Shown piece by piece: positions 26,301 to 34,103 of a stretch of DNA of 64,000 nucleotides. Origin of the DNA: Burkholderiales bacterium (GTDB lineage: Bacteria > Pseudomonadota > Gammaproteobacteria > Burkholderiales > Burkholderiaceae_F); assembly GCA_020248865.1 (NCBI GenBank), contig JADCGS010000025.1, positions 62,001 through 126,000 on the forward strand, given 5' to 3'. The position numbers and the translations under genes are program-made. Within the stretch, counting starts at the first letter, position 1; each line of letters opens with the position of its first letter. Below the pieces are notes generated by a model. It did not search any database. It saw only the letters and a program-made list of their open reading frames with translations, and had not been told where the DNA came from.

Positions 26301-26896
26301 CGCCCGAGCATGGCCACCAGCAGGTCCTCGGCGCTGCTGCCGCGATTGTCCAGGTGCAGCAGCACGGCGGCGACGGCCTGCGACTGGGCCTCGTCGCCGT
26401 CTTCCAGCAGCGCCAGCGTGGCCTGCGCCGCTTCACGGTACAGCGCCGCGGCATCCTCCTCGATGGCCGGCAATGCGCCGAGCCGCGACAGCAGCGGCAG
26501 CCGGCGTGCCAGCAGGGCGCACAGGCCGTCGATGGTCAAGATGCACAGCCGGCCCGGCTGCGTCAGCAATGACCAGCCCCGGGCGGCATCGCGCGCCAGC
26601 GCCGCGCGCGCCAGCTCCCAGGTGGCGCGCTCGTGCGGCTGCTCGGGGGGCCGCTCGACGGCCGCCTGCTGCAGCGCCCGAACGACGCGGCTGCGCATCT
26701 CACCGGCCGCCTTGCGCGTGAAGGTGAGCGCGACGATCTCCTCGGGCGCATCGACCTGCGCCAGCAGTACGAGCAGTCGCTGGATCAGCAGCTCGGTTTT
26801 GCCCGAGCCGGCCGGCGCCTGCACGATGAACGAGCCGGCGGGGTCGAGCGCGCGCCGGCGGGCGGCGTGGTCGGCCGGGCGGCGCGACTCAGTCAT
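23351..26896 (-). CDS. addA: AddA-like UvrD/Rep helicase-nuclease
   Basis: 1181 residues from ATG 26894-26896, inside the end of the upstream addB gene. SF1A helicase motifs occur in order: Walker A APAGSGKT (27-34), ALTFTRKAAGEM, LLVDEFQDTS (motif II), FIVGDPMQSIYRFR, MTIHKAKGLEFDVV (motif V) and LYVAATRARQRL (motif VI). The C-terminal nuclease has WVIDYKTGTHEG near residue 1115. AddA with AddB processes double-strand breaks and loads RecA at Chi-like sites, doing the work of RecBCD. The last residues are five Gly-Ala-Ala units and KDR, from a 9-bp DNA repeat. Ala-rich patches around 880-900 look disordered. Confidence 0.92.
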   Translation of the reverse strand: MTESRRPADHAARRRALDPAGSFIVQAPAGSGKTELLIQRLLVLLAQVDAPEEIVALTFTRKAAGEMRSRVVRALQQAAVERPPEQPHERATWELARAALARDAARGWSLLTQPGRLCILTIDGLCALLARRLPLLSRLGALPAIEEDAAALYREAAQATLALLEDGDEAQSQAVAAVLLHLDNRGSSAEDLLVAMLGRRDQWMRHVIGHDREQARPRLEAALAGVRSDAADAVRSLLAPLRPALLALVSEACGRIEEGSASAILAWQPLGGRWPEAREVACWVALADLLLTKDHDWRRNAPAEHGFPPQSAAANAALKLAYRQAQRRFVAVVEQCAAIDGLEEALRALRRLPPGEFTGPQWDVLAAVVDVLRLAAAQLELVFAQRGRCDFVAVAAAAWQALGTPAAPTDLLMALDARIRHLLVDEFQDTSVSQWDLLERLTGGWSAGDGRTLFIVGDPMQSIYRFREAEVGLFLRARHGGIGGLSLEPLQLSTNFRSQQGIVDWVNGAFARVLPAREDAQSGAVPYEPATPWAPPLAGAAVCVHSFVDAGAAAEAGAVQAVIAAALADPAVETLAVLVRSRSHLAQIVPRLRETGVPLRAVEIESLAERPVVLDLLALTRALVHPADRIAWLAVLRAPWCGLTLADLDTLLSQAPRTPVWLLLRDAACTARLSEDGRRRAAALVQALAPALQQARRGTLHDAVAGAWLRLGGADVLREPRDRVDAQAFLDLLAAQEQAGDVADVAALESQIARLYAAPEPPGAAPVVVQVMTIHKAKGLEFDVVLLPGLQRPPRNTEAPLLALAEIERPTGPALVLGAVAATGAERDPVHRWLGALDRERERLEGGRLLYVAATRARQRLHLFGTAATAVKKGVRVDGSLKAPSRTSLLAPLWDLLQPRFAAAAAGAAAAAVPAHEAATGGSQPGDAAAPAGAPLDPRIWRLPVLPPLAADDARLPVLAWSAPPEPGSERALVEFSWAGEAARLVGTVVHRWLQRIAGRGAEQLVWDEQRIGALAARVEQELGQLGLPAGERPTAVARVLAALRASLGDERGRWVLAGRAGAASELRLTGVDGGRLVNVAIDRTFVDAGVRWVIDYKTGTHEGAGRDAFLDREVERYRPQLERYAQLMAGLGPEPVRCGLYFPLMAGWREWAPGSAPTGASGAAGAAGAAGAAGAAGKDR
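23366..23410. repeat. Five perfect 9-bp tandem repeats at the 3' end of addA
   Basis: Five copies of GGCGGCCCC from 23366 to 23410; in the gene they encode (Gly-Ala-Ala) x5. The array could change length by slippage without shifting the frame and lies over the -35 area of ffs. Confidence 0.9.
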
Positions 26897-29705
26897 CGCC
26901 GCCGTCGCTGTCGTCGTCATCGTCGCCCTCCACTGCGCCATCGGCGGCAGCCAGCCGCTGCGCCAGCGTGCTGCGCTCGGCCGCGCGGCAGGCCAGCGGC
27001 AGCGCGCAGTGGCGGCAGGTCTTCGGGTAGTCCTTCGGCGCAACCGCCGCAGAGCCGGCGACGAACTGCTGCGCCAGCCGCGTCAGCGCGCTCTCCCAGT
27101 CGGCCAGCAGGCCGTCCCAGCCCGGCTGGGCGATGCCGACTTGCGCAGCATCGATCACGCGGGCGCCCGGCAACAGCCCGTCGGCGTGCGCCAGCGCGAC
27201 CGCGCGGGTCTGGCCCGGGCGCAACTGGGCAAACAGCAGCGCTCCCACCGGCTCGGGCCGGCCGCCTAGCGCGCCCTGCGCATAGGCGGTGGCATACAGC
27301 GGCAACTGCGGCTCGTCGGGGCGAGCGTCCAGCCACGCTGCCACGCGCACGAGTCCGGTCTTGTAGTCGATGACGGCCAGCGTGCCGTCGGCCAGACGGT
27401 CGACCCGATCGGGCCGCACGCTCACCTGCAGACCGCCGAGCACGACCTGGCCCTGCGCCTCCAGGCCCAGGACCGTGAATGGCGGCCGGCTGCGCTCGAT
27501 CTGGAGCCACGCCAGCCCGGCGCGCTGCAGCCGCTCCATTTCGAGCGCGCGCAGGCCCGGTCCGATCCGACCGGGCCGCTCGCGCTCCAGTTCGTCGAGC
27601 GCCGTCGCCGCCGCCCGCTGCAGCCGCTGCGAGGCCCCGGCGGCGCCGAGCGCGAGCAGCGCCGCCTGCGTGCCAAGCCCTTCCCAGAAGCCCTGCAGCA
27701 GTCGATGCAGCAAGCGGCCGCGGGTCATCGCATCGAGGCCGGGTCCGGGGACGGCCAGCGGAGTGGCATGCAGGCGGTGGACGGCCTGCGCGCGAAACGC
27801 GCAGGCCGACTGGTCGCGAAACACCAGGCTGCCGCCGCGCACCGCGCCAGCCGCATCGGCATGGAGCGGCCGCACCTGGGTGTCGGTCAAAGGCGCCAGC
27901 GCAACACCACGCGCCAGCAGCATCGGCAGCGGGGCCACGGCGGACGCCAGCGACTCGAAGGCGTGGCAAGTGATCGACTCGATCAGCGCGCTCGGCAGCA
28001 CCTCGCGGTCGGCCTCCTGCGCCGCGTGCGACACGACCATCTCGCCGCACTGCGCCGCCAGCCGCGCCAACAGGCGCCGCGCCGCCGCCAGCGCGAGGTC
28101 GGCGCTCGCCAGCGGTACCTGCCAGGCGCGCTGCAGGCCGGTTGCGAGCCACGGGCTCGGGTTAGCCGGCAGCGGCCAGCGTTCGTCCGACAGGTTGGCA
28201 AACCACAGGTGGTCGAATGGGAAGTGCTCGGCCTCGAAAGCGCCCAGTACCTGCACCGGTACCGGCGGCGATTCGGGCTGGAACACGGCCTCGCTCAGGG
28301 CGCGCCGCGCCCGCTGCACCACGTCGGCCAGGGCCTCCGGGCCGACGACGCCGTCCAGACTGCCCAGCTCGGCCAGCACTTCGCGCCAGCGCAGCTGGGC
28401 CTGCCACTCGGCCGAGTCGAGCGGCCGCGTACCCGGGAAACCGGCGTCGGCCAGCGCGCCGAACAGCAGCGCCACCCAGGCCGACGGCAGTTGCCGCCGC
28501 GGCGCTGCGGCCAGGCGCGCCTGCACCTGCGCCAGGGCCCGCGCGAGCAGCGGCGCGGCATCCGCGTGCGGCTGACCGCCGTCGCCCAGGCGCGCCGCGC
28601 GACGCCGCAGCTCAGTCAGGTCCACCTGCCAGCAGCCATCGTCGCGCAGCGCGCGGTCGAGTCGGGCGCGCGCGCCCCACTCGGCTTCGCCGCAGGCGCC
28701 CGCCGCCAGGAACGGCGCGCGCAGCAGGCGCCCGGTGCGCGGCAGGTCGAGCGGACCGAGCATCAGATCGGCGAAATCGAGCGCAGCGGCTACCAGGGGT
28801 TGCTCGGACAGCGCCGTACCGACAGACAGATTGAACGGCCGCGGCGCGGCCTCGTCCGGCGCAACGCGCTGCGCCGGCGCCAGGGCATCGATCAGCGCCG
28901 CGCGCACCGCCGTGCGCTGCGCGCCGAGGTCGGGGACCACGATGCCGATGCGCGCCTGCGGATCGGCCGCCAGCCTCGCCCGCGCCCAGGCTGCCACCTG
29001 CCGCCACTGCGACGGCAGGTCGGGGCTGCGTACACGGACCATGAGTGCGGCGGCGCTGTCGTCCGCCACGCGCCAGGCCGAGACGACCTGGGTGCCGGTC
29101 TGCTCCAGCGCCGCCAGCAGCACGCGCTGCGGCGCGGTCAGTGGATCGAAGCCCGCCAGCAACAGCCGCGCCGGTGCGGGCCATTGGCCCGCCTGCAGCG
29201 CCTGCCGCAGCAACGCCGGTAACTGCGCCGCCGTCACGGCGCGCCGCCGCTGCAGCTCGCTGTGCATTTGGCCGGCCCAGGCGGCGAAGGCCTCCGCATC
29301 GGCAGTGCCGGCCGTCTGCAGGCCCGGCAGCCCCGGCCCATGCTCGTGCAGCAGGTCCCAGGTCGCTGCCACCGAAGCGACCAGCGCCTGCCGCTGCGGC
29401 AGGGTTGCCGCCAGCGGCGAGCGCTCGATGATCTGCTGCCACAGCGCACGCGCCTGCAGGTCGCTGAGCAGCGTGGGCGGGCGCTCGTCGACCTCAGCAT
29501 GGCCTCTTGCCAGCCACGCCGACCACGTCAGCACGTCGGCCGCCGGCCACACGCGGCGGCCAGCCCGCTGCTGGCGCTCGTCATACTCCTGCTTCAGTGC
29601 GCGCGCCAGGCGGCGACTGGGCGCAAGCACCGTGACCCCGGCAGCCAGCGCCTCGCGCACCGCCGCCCGGTCGACCACGCGCACCGGCTCCCCTGTCCCC
29701 TGCAT
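26889..29705 (-). CDS. addB: AddB-like PD-(D/E)XK nuclease/helicase-fold subunit
   Basis: 938 residues from ATG 29703-29705. The N-terminal part starts with VTVLAPSRRLARALKQEY, a degenerate UvrD-like fold without a good Walker A. The C-terminal nuclease has VRPDRVDRLADG and AVIDYKTG (about 770-795). A Cys in SACAFRAQA (about 645) and the cluster CRHCALPLACR (about 899-909) match the four-cysteine iron-sulphur pattern that closes AddB nuclease domains. The protein ends in an acidic tail (GDDDDDSDGGDD). It overlaps addA by 8 bp, fitting a two-subunit enzyme. Similar proteins are also annotated just as 'PD-(D/E)XK nuclease family'. Confidence 0.88.
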   Translation of the reverse strand: MQGTGEPVRVVDRAAVREALAAGVTVLAPSRRLARALKQEYDERQQRAGRRVWPAADVLTWSAWLARGHAEVDERPPTLLSDLQARALWQQIIERSPLAATLPQRQALVASVAATWDLLHEHGPGLPGLQTAGTADAEAFAAWAGQMHSELQRRRAVTAAQLPALLRQALQAGQWPAPARLLLAGFDPLTAPQRVLLAALEQTGTQVVSAWRVADDSAAALMVRVRSPDLPSQWRQVAAWARARLAADPQARIGIVVPDLGAQRTAVRAALIDALAPAQRVAPDEAAPRPFNLSVGTALSEQPLVAAALDFADLMLGPLDLPRTGRLLRAPFLAAGACGEAEWGARARLDRALRDDGCWQVDLTELRRRAARLGDGGQPHADAAPLLARALAQVQARLAAAPRRQLPSAWVALLFGALADAGFPGTRPLDSAEWQAQLRWREVLAELGSLDGVVGPEALADVVQRARRALSEAVFQPESPPVPVQVLGAFEAEHFPFDHLWFANLSDERWPLPANPSPWLATGLQRAWQVPLASADLALAAARRLLARLAAQCGEMVVSHAAQEADREVLPSALIESITCHAFESLASAVAPLPMLLARGVALAPLTDTQVRPLHADAAGAVRGGSLVFRDQSACAFRAQAVHRLHATPLAVPGPGLDAMTRGRLLHRLLQGFWEGLGTQAALLALGAAGASQRLQRAAATALDELERERPGRIGPGLRALEMERLQRAGLAWLQIERSRPPFTVLGLEAQGQVVLGGLQVSVRPDRVDRLADGTLAVIDYKTGLVRVAAWLDARPDEPQLPLYATAYAQGALGGRPEPVGALLFAQLRPGQTRAVALAHADGLLPGARVIDAAQVGIAQPGWDGLLADWESALTRLAQQFVAGSAAVAPKDYPKTCRHCALPLACRAAERSTLAQRLAAADGAVEGDDDDDSDGGDD

Positions 29706-29736
29706 GCGCGGATTCTAGGCAGCTGAAGCGCCAGCT

Positions 29737-29764
29737 TTGCCGCGCACAGGGTCGGTGCTAGCAT
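29737..29764 (+). promoter_or_regulatory. Candidate sigma-70 promoter for trxA
   Basis: TTGCCG (29737-29742), a 16-base spacer and TAGCAT (29759-29764), with a TG one base before the -10 (29756-29757) as in extended -10 promoters. It lies between the divergent addB and trxA starts and would give a leader of about 125 nt for trxA. Confidence 0.45.
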
Positions 29765-29897
29765 GCGTCATCAAGTCGGCTGCCGTCCCGCCCAAGAACG
29801 CGGATGCTGTCCCCGCCGACGGTCGAATCTCCCCCGCCGCCGCCGTTCGCTTTGCCTTTGTGATCCCCTGGGGCGCGGGCAGCCTGAGGAACCTTCC

Positions 29898-30221
29898 ATG
29901 AGTGACATCAAGTACGTGAGCGACGCGTCGTTCGAGGACGACGTACTCAAGTCCGCGCAACCGGTGCTGGTGGACTACTGGGCCGAGTGGTGCGGCCCCT
30001 GCCGCACGATTGCGCCGATCCTCGACGAGGTCTCCAAGGACTACGGCGGTCGCCTGACGGTAGCCAAGCTCAATGTCGACGAGAACCAGGCCACACCCGC
30101 ACGCTACGGCATCCGCGGCATCCCGACCCTGATGCTGTTCAAGAACGGGGCCGTCGTCGCCACCAAGGTCGGCGCGCTGTCCAAGTCCCAGCTCACCGCC
30201 TTCCTCGACTCCAGCATCTAG
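29898..30221 (+). CDS. trxA: Thioredoxin 1
   Basis: 107 residues from ATG 29898, preceded by GAGGAA (29886-29891). The active site is WCGPC (31-35) in [16 protein letters not shown], and the cis-proline loop is [12 protein letters not shown] (about 72-83). It is a cytoplasmic disulfide reductase serving ribonucleotide reductase, methionine sulfoxide reductases and others. trxA followed by rho is the usual order in Proteobacteria. The two are separated by 89 bp with a GC-rich hairpin. Confidence 0.97.
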   Translation: MSDIKYVSDASFEDDVLKSAQPVLVDYWAEWCGPCRTIAPILDEVSKDYGGRLTVAKLNVDENQATPARYGIRGIPTLMLFKNGAVVATKVGALSKSQLTAFLDSSI

Positions 30222-30230
30222 GTTGTATCC

Positions 30231-30251
30231 CCGGGCGCCGCCGGCGCCCGG
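30231..30251 (+). promoter_or_regulatory. GC-rich hairpin between trxA and rho
   Basis: Arms 30231-30240 and 30242-30251 are perfect 10-bp complements around one base. Because no T-run follows, it is not a classical terminator; it may lower read-through or take part in the autoregulated rho leader. Confidence 0.5.
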
Positions 30252-30310
30252 CCCCTTCCGCGCGGGTCCGCCTCAGACGGACCCCACCTTACCTGCGCAC
30301 CACCACACCC

Positions 30311-31573
30311 ATGCATCTGTCCGAACTGAAAGCCCAGCACGTTTCGCAACTTCTCGAAGTCGCTCAGGGTCTGGAGATCGAGAACGCCAACCGCCTGCGC
30401 AAGCAGGAGCTGATGTTCGCCATCCTGAAGAAGCGCGCCAAGACCGGCGAGCAGATCTTCGGCGACGGCACGCTCGAAGTCCTGCCCGACGGCTTCGGCT
30501 TCCTGCGCTCGCCCGATACGAGCTACCTGGCCTCGACCGACGACATCTACATCTCGCCGAGCCAGATCCGCCGCTTCAACCTGCACACCGGCGACTCGAT
30601 CGAAGGCGAGGTGCGGGTGCCGAAGGACGGGGAGCGCTACTTCGCGCTGGTGAAGGTGGACAAGGTCAACGGGGTGGCGCCGGAGACGCTGAAGCACCGC
30701 ATCCTGTTCGAGAACCTGACGCCGCTGTTCCCCGACGAGCCGATGAAGCTCGAGCGCGAGATGAAGGGCGACGAAAACATCACCGGGCGGCTGATCGACA
30801 TCATCGCGCCGATCGGCAAGGGCCAGCGCGGACTGCTGGTGGCCAGCCCGAAGAGCGGCAAGACCGTCCTGATGCAGCACATCGCACACGCGATCGCGGC
30901 CAATCACCCGGACTGCGTCCTGATCGTGCTGCTCATCGACGAGCGGCCCGAGGAGGTCACCGAGATGCAGCGGTCGGTGCGGGGCGAGGTGGTCGCCTCC
31001 ACCTTCGACGAACCGGCGGTGCGGCATGTGCAGGTAGCCGAGATGGTGATCGAGAAAGCCAAGCGGCTGGCCGAATCCAAGAAGGACGTGGTGATCCTGC
31101 TCGACTCGATCACGCGCCTGGCGCGCGCCTACAACACGGTGGTGCCGGCCTCGGGCAAGGTTCTGACGGGCGGCGTGGACGCCAATGCCCTGCAACGGCC
31201 CAAGCGCTTCTTCGGCGCGGCGCGCAACATCGAGGAAGGCGGCTCGCTGACCATCATTGCCACCGCGCTGATCGACACCGGCTCGCGCATGGACGATGTG
31301 ATCTACGAGGAGTTCAAGGGCACCGGCAACATGGAAATCCACATGGAGCGCCGGCTGGCCGAAAAGCGCGTCTATCCTGCGCTCAACGTCAACCGCTCGG
31401 GCACGCGCAAGGAAGAGCTGCTGCTCGACCCGGCGATCCTGCAGAAGGTCTGGATCCTGCGCAAGCTGCTCTACGGGATGGACGAGATCGAGGCGATGGA
31501 GTTCCTGCTCGACAAGATGAAGGCGACCAAGACCAACGCAGAATTCTTCGAGATGATGCGGCGCGGCGGCTAG
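30311..31573 (+). CDS. rho: Transcription termination factor Rho
   Basis: 420 residues from ATG 30311 ([18 protein letters not shown]). The RNA-binding CSD-like domain includes [18 protein letters not shown] (about 57-75). The ATPase has Walker A SPKSGKT (about 178-184), [13 protein letters not shown], Walker [17 protein letters not shown] and the R-loop [22 protein letters not shown]. It is a hexameric helicase that ends transcription at rut sites, and there is no sign of the insertions found in Actinobacteria. The gene follows trxA and precedes rpmE2 after a 257-bp gap. Confidence 0.97.
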   Translation: MHLSELKAQHVSQLLEVAQGLEIENANRLRKQELMFAILKKRAKTGEQIFGDGTLEVLPDGFGFLRSPDTSYLASTDDIYISPSQIRRFNLHTGDSIEGEVRVPKDGERYFALVKVDKVNGVAPETLKHRILFENLTPLFPDEPMKLEREMKGDENITGRLIDIIAPIGKGQRGLLVASPKSGKTVLMQHIAHAIAANHPDCVLIVLLIDERPEEVTEMQRSVRGEVVASTFDEPAVRHVQVAEMVIEKAKRLAESKKDVVILLDSITRLARAYNTVVPASGKVLTGGVDANALQRPKRFFGAARNIEEGGSLTIIATALIDTGSRMDDVIYEEFKGTGNMEIHMERRLAEKRVYPALNVNRSGTRKEELLLDPAILQKVWILRKLLYGMDEIEAMEFLLDKMKATKTNAEFFEMMRRGG

Positions 31574-31830
31574 TCTCTGCGGTGGCGGTACGTCGTTGGT
31601 GGCTGCGCGACCCTAGCTTCGCACGACCCGGACTTCGGCTTCACGGGCAGTTGCGCTGTGGCAGCCGGTTCACGGCCCGAGACGACACTGCGGATTGCCG
31701 GGCGCGTCCCTGTATACTTCTCCGTCTTCCGTCCCGGGAACGTGGCCGGCGTTGACCGCGCAGTGCAAGCGCAGATCAACCGCATCCGGCCGGCGACCCC
31801 AACGAGCACGATCCGTGCGCTGAGGAACAC

Positions 31831-32157
31831 ATGAAGCAAGGCATCCACCCCGAGTACCGGGAAGTCGTTTTCCAGGACATGCAAATCGACTTCAAGTTCA
31901 TCACCCGCTCCACCGCTCCCACGCGCGAGACCATCGAGCTCGACGGCAGAACTTATCCGCTGATCAAGCTGGATACGAGCTCCGAGTCGCATCCGTTCTA
32001 CACCGGCGCGCAGACCCGCATCGTGGAGACCGGCCGGGTGGAGAAGTTCCGCCAGAAGTTTGCGGCCAAGACCGAGCAGGTCAATGCGGCCGCTGCCGAG
32101 GCCGTCAAGGCCAAGGAGTCGGCGCCCAAGGTTGCCAAGGCCAAGCGCGCCAAGTAA
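31831..32157 (+). CDS. rpmE2: Ribosomal protein L31, type B (zinc-free)
   Basis: 108 residues from ATG 31831 ([16 protein letters not shown]). The type B features are [41 protein letters not shown] and VEKFRQKF, and the zinc-binding cysteines of type A L31 are absent, since the protein has no Cys at all. The C-terminal 25 residues are an Ala/Lys-rich extension (ending VAKAKRAK) longer than in E. coli YkgM, probably contacting rRNA. A TATACT at 31713-31718 could be its -10 box, but no matching -35 was found. An intrinsic terminator follows. Confidence 0.95.
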   Translation: MKQGIHPEYREVVFQDMQIDFKFITRSTAPTRETIELDGRTYPLIKLDTSSESHPFYTGAQTRIVETGRVEKFRQKFAAKTEQVNAAAAEAVKAKESAPKVAKAKRAK

Positions 32158-32211
32158 CCCGCGCAGCCCGCGGCGGACAGGCGCCGGGCGCATGCCCGCC
32201 CGAGTGCAACG

Positions 32212-32237
32212 AAAGGCAGCCACGGCTGCCTTTTTTG
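32212..32237 (+). terminator. Intrinsic terminator after rpmE2
   Basis: AAA, stem GGCAGC (32215-32220), loop CACG, stem GCTGCC (32225-32230) and TTTTTT (32231-32236). It ends 40 bp before the next gene. Confidence 0.92.
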
Positions 32238-32277
32238 TTTCCGCGCCCCCGTCCTCCGTCCGCACCCGCCCGCCCGC

Positions 32278-34029
32278 ATGAGCTTCGAAGCCCGCCTCTC
32301 GCCGGCCCGCGTCTCAGCGGCAGCGGCGGTCGCGTTTCCGCGCCGCGCGCTGTGGCTGCTCCTGATCCTGTACATCGGCGCCGGTCTGGTCGGCCGCGAC
32401 CCCTGGGGCGCCGAGGATGCAGCGGGCTTCGGCGTGATGTGGTCCATGGCGCACGGTAACCCGGTGGACCTCGTGCTGCCGGTGGTGGCTGGCGACTGGA
32501 GCGCCGAGGAAGGTCCCCTCCCCTTCTGGGTGGGCGCACTGATGTTGCGGCTGTTCGGCGGCCTGCTCGGCGAACCGCTGGCCGCGCGCCTGTCGACGGT
32601 GCTGTGGTTCGCACTGGCCACCACGGCGCTGTGGTACGCCGCCTACCGCTTTGCCCGCCGCGCCGAGGCGCAACCGGTCACCTTTGCCTTCGGCGGCGAG
32701 GCCGCGCCGCGCGACTACGGCCGCATGCTGGCCGACATGGCGGTGCTGCTGCTGCTCGGCACCGTGGGCATCGCGCTGCGCATGCACGAGACCACGGCCG
32801 AGACCGCCGCGCTGGCGTGGATCCTGGTGGCGCTGTTCGGCCTGGCCTGGTCGCTGGAGCGGCCGCGCCGCGGCGCGCTGGTGGCTGGTCTGGCGGTGGC
32901 CGCAGCCGCCCTGTCGCGCGGTCCGTGGCTCGGACTGTGGCTGCTGGTGGCCGTACTGGCGGCGCTGGCGGTCAGCGGCGCGCCGCGTGACCGCCCCCAG
33001 CGCCTGGCGCTCGCGGCCAGTGCCGCGCTGGGCGGATTTGCACTGTGGCCGCTGCTGACGCTGCTCGCGCCCGAGGCCAGCCGCGTCGCCTATTGGGAGG
33101 CTTACGCCGGCTGGCTCGCGCGCAGCGTCGGCGTGCCGTGGCTTGCCGAGCCGGGCTGGCTGCCGAGCAACCTGGCCTGGTACCTCTGGCCGCTGTGGCC
33201 GCTGGCGGCCTGGACGCTGTACGCGTGGCGCCATCTGCTGCGCGCGCCGCACGTGCTGCTGCCCACGCTGGCGCTGGGCGCAATGCTGGGCGCGGTCCTG
33301 ACCACCGCGCCGCTGACCGAAGCCGCGCTGGTGCCGCTGGTGCCGCCGCTGCTGGTGCTGGCGGTGTTCGGCGCCGCATCGCTGCGGCGCTCGCTGGATA
33401 CCCTGATGGACTGGTTCGCGATGGCGACCTTCTCGCTGTTCGCAGTCGCCGCGTGGGCCTATTTCATCGCCTGGCAGACCGGCGCGCCGCCGCGGATGGC
33501 CACCTCGGTGCTGCGGCTGGTGCCGGGTTTCCAGGAAGCACCCGGCTTGGCCCTGCTGTTGCTGGCGGCTGCCGGGACCGCAGGCTGGGCCGCGCTGATC
33601 GGCTGGCGCGTGGCACGCCGCCCGCCGATGTTGTGGACCGGTCCACTGCTGGCCGGCGCGGGCCTGACGATGCTGTGGCTGCTGCTCACCACGCTGTTCA
33701 TTGCCGCGGTCAACTACAACCGCAGCTATCGGCCGATCGCGCAGCAGGTGGCAGAACAGGTGCGCCAGCAGGTGGCCGCTGGGGTGACAGCCTGCGTACG
33801 GGCGCACCGGCTCCCGGCCGGTCAGCGCGTGATGTTTGCCCACTTTGGCAAGCTCGACTTCGGCCATCCGGCCCGGCCGCAGCCCTGTGAGCTGCTGTTG
33901 CAGCGGGACTCACGCCGGTCGGCACTCGACGACGACCTGCCGCCCGGCGAGTGGCGGCAGGTGTGGATCGGCAGCTGGCCCGCGCGTCCGGACGAGCTGA
34001 TCCGGCTGCACCGACTGGTCGGACGCTGA
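32278..34029 (+). CDS. Membrane glycosyltransferase of the GT39/ArnT (PMT) superfamily
   Basis: 583 residues from ATG 32278, with about twelve hydrophobic segments and a soluble C-terminal part (about 480-583). The first loop has GLVGRDPWGAEDAAGFGVMW (about 37-56), where the conserved Asp/Glu of PMT-type transferases is expected. SRGPWLGLWLL and the PLWPLAAWTLYAW segment fit the family. Such enzymes use polyprenyl-phosphate sugars at the periplasmic face to modify lipid A, glycans or proteins. The target is unknown; there are no arn genes nearby, so aminoarabinose transfer is not supported. It stands between the rpmE2 terminator and the MATE gene. Confidence 0.8.
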   Translation: MSFEARLSPARVSAAAAVAFPRRALWLLLILYIGAGLVGRDPWGAEDAAGFGVMWSMAHGNPVDLVLPVVAGDWSAEEGPLPFWVGALMLRLFGGLLGEPLAARLSTVLWFALATTALWYAAYRFARRAEAQPVTFAFGGEAAPRDYGRMLADMAVLLLLGTVGIALRMHETTAETAALAWILVALFGLAWSLERPRRGALVAGLAVAAAALSRGPWLGLWLLVAVLAALAVSGAPRDRPQRLALAASAALGGFALWPLLTLLAPEASRVAYWEAYAGWLARSVGVPWLAEPGWLPSNLAWYLWPLWPLAAWTLYAWRHLLRAPHVLLPTLALGAMLGAVLTTAPLTEAALVPLVPPLLVLAVFGAASLRRSLDTLMDWFAMATFSLFAVAAWAYFIAWQTGAPPRMATSVLRLVPGFQEAPGLALLLLAAAGTAGWAALIGWRVARRPPMLWTGPLLAGAGLTMLWLLLTTLFIAAVNYNRSYRPIAQQVAEQVRQQVAAGVTACVRAHRLPAGQRVMFAHFGKLDFGHPARPQPCELLLQRDSRRSALDDDLPPGEWRQVWIGSWPARPDELIRLHRLVGR

Positions 34030-34103
34030 GCGCCGCGACGACACCGGCAAACCGGCCGCGTTGACGCGCGCCGCCCCCACCTCGTTCAGCCGCCAGCCTC
34101 GAC

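Noticed and set aside
30231-30251. Intrinsic terminator after trxA
   Set aside because: The hairpin is perfect but is followed by CCCCTTCC, without a T-run.
31695-31718. Promoter TTGCCG ... TATACT before rpmE2
   Set aside because: The spacer is only 12 bases; the -10 alone is plausible but no properly spaced -35 exists.
32278-34029. ArnT (lipid A aminoarabinose transferase) assignment
   Set aside because: Only superfamily resemblance is visible and no other arn gene is present, so the specific name is not supported.
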